Positions 60,267 through 64,000 of a stretch of 64,000 nt of DNA are shown one piece after another. The number at the start of each line of letters is the position of its first letter. Positions within the stretch are counted from its first letter, which is position 1. Position numbers and translations under genes: made by a program. This stretch comes from Jannaschia donghaensis (GTDB lineage: Bacteria > Pseudomonadota > Alphaproteobacteria > Rhodobacterales > Rhodobacteraceae). The DNA is taken from contig NZ_CXSU01000011.1 in the NCBI RefSeq assembly GCF_001403795.1, positions 872,603-936,602 of the forward strand, in the 5' to 3' direction. Under the pieces are notes generated by a model. The model ran no database searches. It had not been told where the DNA came from and saw nothing but the letters and a program-made list of their open reading frames with translations.

Positions 60267-61112
60267 TCAGTCGGCCCCGCCGTCGAAATGATCGGGATCG
60301 GCGGGATAGACCCCCAAAATGTTCAGCTGGGTGCAGAAATACGCCAATTCCTCTAGTGCGCGGGCGACCGGCGCGTCGTCGGGGTGACCTTCGATGTCGG
60401 CGTAGAATTGCGTCGCGGTGAATTGCCCGTCGACCATGTACGACTCCAGCTTGACCATGTTCACGCCGTTCGTCGCGAATCCGCCCATCGCCTTGTAGAG
60501 GGCGGCGGGAATGTTGCGGACTCGGAAGACGAATGTGGTCTTGACCGGGCCGCTGCCCGGGGCCGGCTGATCGGGCGCGGGCGACATGATGACGAAGCGG
60601 GTCGTGTTGTGGCCCTGATCCTCGATGTCGCGGGCCAGCACCTCCAGCCCGTGCGTTTGCGCGGCAAGCACCGAGGCCAGGACTCCGTCGGATCGTTGAC
60701 CGCCCCGTGCCAGATCGGCGGCGGCCCCGGCGCTGTCTGCGGCGGCTTCGGCGGTGATGCCCCGCGCGTTCAGCCAGCCCCGCGCCTGCGGGATCAGCAC
60801 CAGATGCGCGCGCACGTGGCGGATATCCGAAAGCGGCGTGCCCGGCAGGGCCATCAGCGCGATGCGGACGCGGATGAACGCTTCGCCCACGATGTGCAGG
60901 CCGGATTCGGGCAACAGACGGTGCATGTCGGCCACGCGACCGTAGGTCGAATTCTCGACCGGAAGCATCGCAAGGTCGGCGTCGCCGCTGCGCACGGCGG
61001 CGATGCAATCCTCGAACGTGGGGCAGGGCAGGGGCGTCATGTCCGGCCGCGCCTGGGCGCAGGCTTCGTGGGAATAGGCCCCAAGCTCCCCCTGAAATGC
61101 GATCTTGCCCAT
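60267..61112 (-). CDS. pheA: Prephenate dehydratase
   Basis: 281 residues, single-function type (no chorismate mutase domain). N-terminal IAFQGELGAYSHEACAQARP, the catalytic TTRF motif (HNTTRFVIM), and a C-terminal ACT domain beginning TTFVFRVRNIPAALYKAMGGFA with ESYMVDGQF, through which phenylalanine inhibits. It converts prephenate to phenylpyruvate in phenylalanine synthesis. ATG 61112; the length fits the family. Confidence 0.95.
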   Translation of the reverse strand: MGKIAFQGELGAYSHEACAQARPDMTPLPCPTFEDCIAAVRSGDADLAMLPVENSTYGRVADMHRLLPESGLHIVGEAFIRVRIALMALPGTPLSDIRHVRAHLVLIPQARGWLNARGITAEAAADSAGAAADLARGGQRSDGVLASVLAAQTHGLEVLARDIEDQGHNTTRFVIMSPAPDQPAPGSGPVKTTFVFRVRNIPAALYKAMGGFATNGVNMVKLESYMVDGQFTATQFYADIEGHPDDAPVARALEELAYFCTQLNILGVYPADPDHFDGGAD

Positions 61113-61251
61113 CGTCGGCCCCCGTTTTCCGCACGCATTTTCCGCCGCTGATGCGTATGGTCGCAGCCTGTATCCCTTGCGCGCCCCCTAGGAAACCACA
61201 TACATGGCGCGCAACGCGAGACGCCACGAAGAACCGATCAAGGGGTGCCCC

Positions 61252-61773
61252 ATGGACACGATGACGATAACCAAATCCTTGGGGGCGTTCTGCGGCGCGC
61301 TCCTGGTCCTTTTACTGGGGGCTTGGGCCGGGGAAGCGATCTACCATGTCGGCACCGAAGCGCACGGCGATGAAGAGCATGCGCAGGGCTATGCCATCGA
61401 AGTGCCCGACACCGGCGAGACGGAAGTGGCCGAAGTCGCCGAGGAAGTCCCGTTCGAGGAAGTCTATGTCAACGCCTCCGCCGAGGAGGGCGAGAAGCTG
61501 TGGCGTCAGTGCGCATCGTGCCACAAGCTCGAAGACGGGGCCAATGCGACCGGCCCGTATCTGTCGAATGTGGTTGGCCGTTCCAAGGGCATCGCGGATG
61601 GCTACGCCTACTCCGAAGTGTTGGCCACGATGGAAGGTGACTGGACCCCTGAAAACCTGTCCGGTTTCCTGCTGAACCCCAAGGAATACGCGCCCGGCAC
61701 CAAGATGGCGTACCGCGGAATGGACGACGTCGATGACCGCGCCAACCTGATCGCCTACCTCGCGACGCAGTGA
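61252..61773 (+). CDS. cycM: Membrane-anchored cytochrome c (CycM/cytochrome c-y type)
   Basis: 173 residues. An uncleaved N-terminal anchor (LGAFCGALLVLLLGAWAGEA) leads, through a negatively charged linker rich in Glu/Val (about residues 55-80), to a class I heme domain: CASCH at residues 87-91 and a likely Met axial ligand at about 152 in GTKMAYRG. It carries electrons from cytochrome bc1 to terminal oxidase. ATG 61252 has AAGGGGTG upstream. A strong terminator follows 24 bases after the stop. Confidence 0.93.
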   Translation: MDTMTITKSLGAFCGALLVLLLGAWAGEAIYHVGTEAHGDEEHAQGYAIEVPDTGETEVAEVAEEVPFEEVYVNASAEEGEKLWRQCASCHKLEDGANATGPYLSNVVGRSKGIADGYAYSEVLATMEGDWTPENLSGFLLNPKEYAPGTKMAYRGMDDVDDRANLIAYLATQ

Positions 61774-61797
61774 CGCAGCCCTCGCGTGATTGACACG

Positions 61798-61822
61798 GGC
61801 CCGCTTCGGCGGGCCTTTTTTT
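61798..61822 (+). terminator. Rho-independent terminator after cycM
   Basis: GGCCCGC (61798-61804), loop TTCG and GCGGGCC (61809-61815) form a perfect 7-bp stem followed by seven T (61816-61822). A textbook intrinsic terminator for cytochrome cycM. Confidence 0.93.
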
Positions 61823-61948
61823 CGGGTAGACCGGCGTCTCGGGGCGGCGAGATCACGCCCCACCTCACCGCCAAGTGTGGTGCAGGGCCTTGAACATGGC
61901 CCCCACGCCTCGTTACCTGATCGCCAACGAAGTTCCGGGAGGTTCACC

Positions 61949-63787
61949 ATGTTCCGACGTCTTGCACTTGTGACCGCCATCGCCGCAGCCCCGGTATCGG
62001 CCCAGGACACGACGCCGGATTTCGGCATCACCACATTTCCGGGCGGAGAGATGAAGTATCAGCCAGGCTTCGAGCATCTGGACTACGTCAACCCGGACGC
62101 CCCGCGCGGCGGAGAAATCAGCGTCTGGGCCTTCGGGTCCTTCGACTCGATGAACCCCTATACGCCCAAGGGCCGCGCCGCCGGCCTGTCGAACGCCCCT
62201 TATGAAAGCCTGCTTGCCGGTACGGCCGATGAGATCGGGGCAAGCTACTGCCTGATCTGCGAGACGATGGACTACCCCGAGGATCGCAGCGAGGTGACCT
62301 TTACCCTGCGCGACGATGTCGCCTTTTCTTCCGGGGATCCGCTGACGGCCGAGGATGTGGTTTTCAGCTACGAGACGTTCCGCGACAAGGGCCTGCCGTC
62401 GTTCCGCGCGGTCCTGGGCACCCAGGTCGAAACGGCCGAGGCGATCGACCCGCTGACGGTGCGGTTCACCTTCAAGGACGGCATCCCGACGCGCGACCTG
62501 CCCGCGACGGTGGGCGGTTTGCCGATCTTCTCCAAGAAGGATTTCGAGGACCGCGGCGTCGATTTCGAGGAATCGACCCTGACGCCGCATGTCGGCAGCG
62601 GGCCCTACGTCCTCGACAGCATGGATATTGGCCGGTCGGTCACGTATCGGCGGCGCGACGATTATTGGGGCTACGACCATCCGCTCATGGTGGGGCGCAA
62701 CAATTTCGATACCATCCGTATCGAGTATTTCTCCGACTACGATGCCGCCTTCCAGGGCTTCCGGGGTGGCAATTACACCTTCCGCAACGAGGCGTCTTCG
62801 AAATCCTGGGCGACGGGATACGACTTTCCGGCCGTGCAGGACGGCACCGTGATCACCGCCGAACTGCCCGACGGGTCGATCTCTACTTCGCAGAGCTTCG
62901 TGTTCAACCTGCGCCGCGAAAAATTCGCCGACCCCCGGGTGCGCGACGCCATCGCGATGATGTTCAATTTCGAATGGTCGGACGAAACGCTGTTCTACGG
63001 CATCTATGACCGGATCGAGAGCTTCTGGGAAAACACCGACCTGAAGGCCGTGGGCCTTCCGTCGGAGGCGGAATTGGAAATCCTGCAACCGCTTGTAGAC
63101 GAGGGTTTGCTGGACGCGGCTATCTTGACCGAGGAGGCGGTGCTGCCTGCGACGTCGGGCGCCCGGCAGCTGGACCGCGGGAACCTGCGGGCCGCGTCGC
63201 GGCTTCTGGACGAGGCGGGGTGGACCGTTGGCGACGGTGGCATGCGCCGCAAGGATGGGCGCACGCTTCAGGTCGAATTCCTCAACGACAGCCAGACGTT
63301 CGACCGGGTTATCAACCCCTTCGTCGAAAACCTGCGCGCGCTGGGCGTCGATGCGCGCATGACCCGCGTCGACAACGCCCAGATGCAGGAGCGGGAGCGG
63401 TCGTACGACTTCGACATCATCACCCACCAGATGCCGATGTCCTATGTTCCCGGGTCCGGCCTGCGGCAGTACTTCGGCTCGGGTTCGGCCAACGACAGCG
63501 CGTTCAACCTGATGGGACTGGCAGATCCGGGGATCGATGCGCTGATCAAGGCGGTCGAAGCGGCGGAGACGGAGGATGATCTGCACGTCGCCATTTCCGC
63601 ACTGGATCGGGGTCTGCGGGCGCAGAAGTTCTGGATCCCCCAGTGGTTCAAGCCGGTTCACACCGTCGCCTATTACGACTATCTTCGGCACCCCGAAAAC
63701 CTGCCGCCCTATGCTTTGGGCAACCTTGATTTCTGGTGGGCCGATCAGGACGCGTTCGAGCGCCTCAAAGCCGACGGAGCGTTCTGA
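61949..63787 (+). CDS. yejA: Peptide/microcin-C-type ABC transporter binding protein (YejA-like)
   Basis: 612 residues. A short signal peptide (MFRRLALVTAIAAAPVSAQ) precedes an SBP_bac_5 (family 5) domain: the YejA-like N-terminus YQPGFEHLDYVNPDAPRGGEISVWAFGSFDSMNPY, FDTIRIEYFSDYDAAFQGFRGGNYTFRNE, and the C-terminal PQWFKPVHTVAYYDYLRHPENLPPYALG. These proteins bind oligopeptides or microcin-C-like peptide nucleotides. ATG 61949 has GGGAGG eight bases before. The permease gene yejB begins three bases later. Confidence 0.92.
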   Translation: MFRRLALVTAIAAAPVSAQDTTPDFGITTFPGGEMKYQPGFEHLDYVNPDAPRGGEISVWAFGSFDSMNPYTPKGRAAGLSNAPYESLLAGTADEIGASYCLICETMDYPEDRSEVTFTLRDDVAFSSGDPLTAEDVVFSYETFRDKGLPSFRAVLGTQVETAEAIDPLTVRFTFKDGIPTRDLPATVGGLPIFSKKDFEDRGVDFEESTLTPHVGSGPYVLDSMDIGRSVTYRRRDDYWGYDHPLMVGRNNFDTIRIEYFSDYDAAFQGFRGGNYTFRNEASSKSWATGYDFPAVQDGTVITAELPDGSISTSQSFVFNLRREKFADPRVRDAIAMMFNFEWSDETLFYGIYDRIESFWENTDLKAVGLPSEAELEILQPLVDEGLLDAAILTEEAVLPATSGARQLDRGNLRAASRLLDEAGWTVGDGGMRRKDGRTLQVEFLNDSQTFDRVINPFVENLRALGVDARMTRVDNAQMQERERSYDFDIITHQMPMSYVPGSGLRQYFGSGSANDSAFNLMGLADPGIDALIKAVEAAETEDDLHVAISALDRGLRAQKFWIPQWFKPVHTVAYYDYLRHPENLPPYALGNLDFWWADQDAFERLKADGAF

Positions 63788-63790
63788 GCC

Positions 63791-64000
63791 TTGGGCGCCT
63801 ATATCCTAAGACGACTGCTGCTGATCATCCCGACGCTGATCGGGATCATGGTCATCAACTTCACCCTGATCCAGTTCGTCCCCGGCGGCCCGGTCGAACA
63901 GGTCCTCGCCCAATTGCAAGGCGAGGGTGACGCCTTCGCCAACATCGCCGGCGGCGGCGACGGTGCGGGGGCCGAGCAATTCGACCAAGGGGGCGGGTAT
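63791..64000 (+). CDS. yejB: ABC transporter permease YejB, N-terminal part (cut by window end)
   Basis: 70 codons are visible from TTG 63791. The peptide GAYILRRLLLIIPTLIGIMVINFTLIQFVPGGPVEQVLAQLQG is the standard N-terminal helix and first periplasmic region of the DppB/YejB family, with an added acidic, Gly-rich segment as typical for YejB. It follows yejA by three bases, so the operon continues past the window, presumably with yejE and yejF. Confidence 0.9.
   Translation, partial: MGAYILRRLLLIIPTLIGIMVINFTLIQFVPGGPVEQVLAQLQGEGDAFANIAGGGDGAGAEQFDQGGGY

Noticed and set aside
1-64000. CRISPR array, IS element, integrase or phage genes
   Set aside because: No regularly spaced repeats, transposase, integrase or structural phage protein was recognised; only short terminator-like and operator repeats were seen.

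Overview
The window is GC-rich (roughly 65% by eye), densely coded alphaproteobacterial chromosome, most likely from a Rhodobacterales (Roseobacter-group) species. This rests on a TrcR/DUF1013 regulator, a membrane-anchored CycM-type cytochrome c, a zinc-less RibBA, a PyrX-like dihydroorotase homologue beside pyrB, a short SRP RNA, and frequent 4-base stop/start overlaps. I see no IS element, prophage, integrase or CRISPR array. No gene-free stretch exceeds 300 bases. Most of the window is housekeeping and transport.

Layout. 1-4.0 kb: glycine cleavage operon (gcvT end, gcvH, a VOC protein, gcvP) and a small exported protein. 4.1-5.8 kb: DUF2254 membrane protein, tRNA-Ala(CGC) and a hairpin terminator. 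5.8-12.5 kb: a sugar catabolic operon (isomerase, Gfo/Idh dehydrogenase, ribose-type ABC transporter with the binding protein last) and a divergent LacI regulator, with a palindromic operator between them. 12.5-17.7 kb: an orphan ParA, then KpsS, an outer-membrane export lipoprotein and KpsC, which make and export the Kdo linker of a lipid-anchored capsule. 17.8-23.5 kb: ribE, a LysE exporter, a conserved hypothetical plus short-chain dehydrogenase pair, ribBA-ribH, a PRC-barrel-like protein and nusB. 23.5-28.6 kb: RND efflux permease and adaptor. 28.7-31.8 kb: a coupled yghU/ATP-grasp/moaB operon and a uracil-DNA glycosylase.

31.9-38.2 kb is the most unusual stretch. The pyrB-pyrC-plsY genes are interspersed with three broken reading frames: two apparent -1 frameshifts and one in-frame amber codon. 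38.4-45.7 kb: EF-hand protein, gshA, a membrane protein, a GNAT enzyme, rsmE, ubiA, and an OmpA-family protein coupled to a small coiled-coil membrane protein. 45.7-53.3 kb: a pyruvyl-transferase-like protein, trcR, RNase T2, a GGDEF/EAL protein, recR-ybaB, dps and dnaX. 53.3-55.3 kb: a DUF202 membrane protein and TetR regulator facing an alpha/beta hydrolase, with three copies of a 14-bp operator-like repeat between them, then the SRP RNA. 55.3-64 kb: a truncated-looking hydrolase end, a thiamine-precursor/taurine-type ABC transporter, nudC, a SRPBCC protein, pheA, cycM with a strong terminator, and the start of a yejA-yejB peptide transporter.

I did not find a convincing wholly new multi-gene system. 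The best leads are the three tandem TetR-type operator repeats, the cluster of broken frames around pyrBC (one exactly at a G_GGC_CCT heptamer), the inactive-looking PyrC and RibA domains, and the yghU/ATP-grasp/moaB operon.
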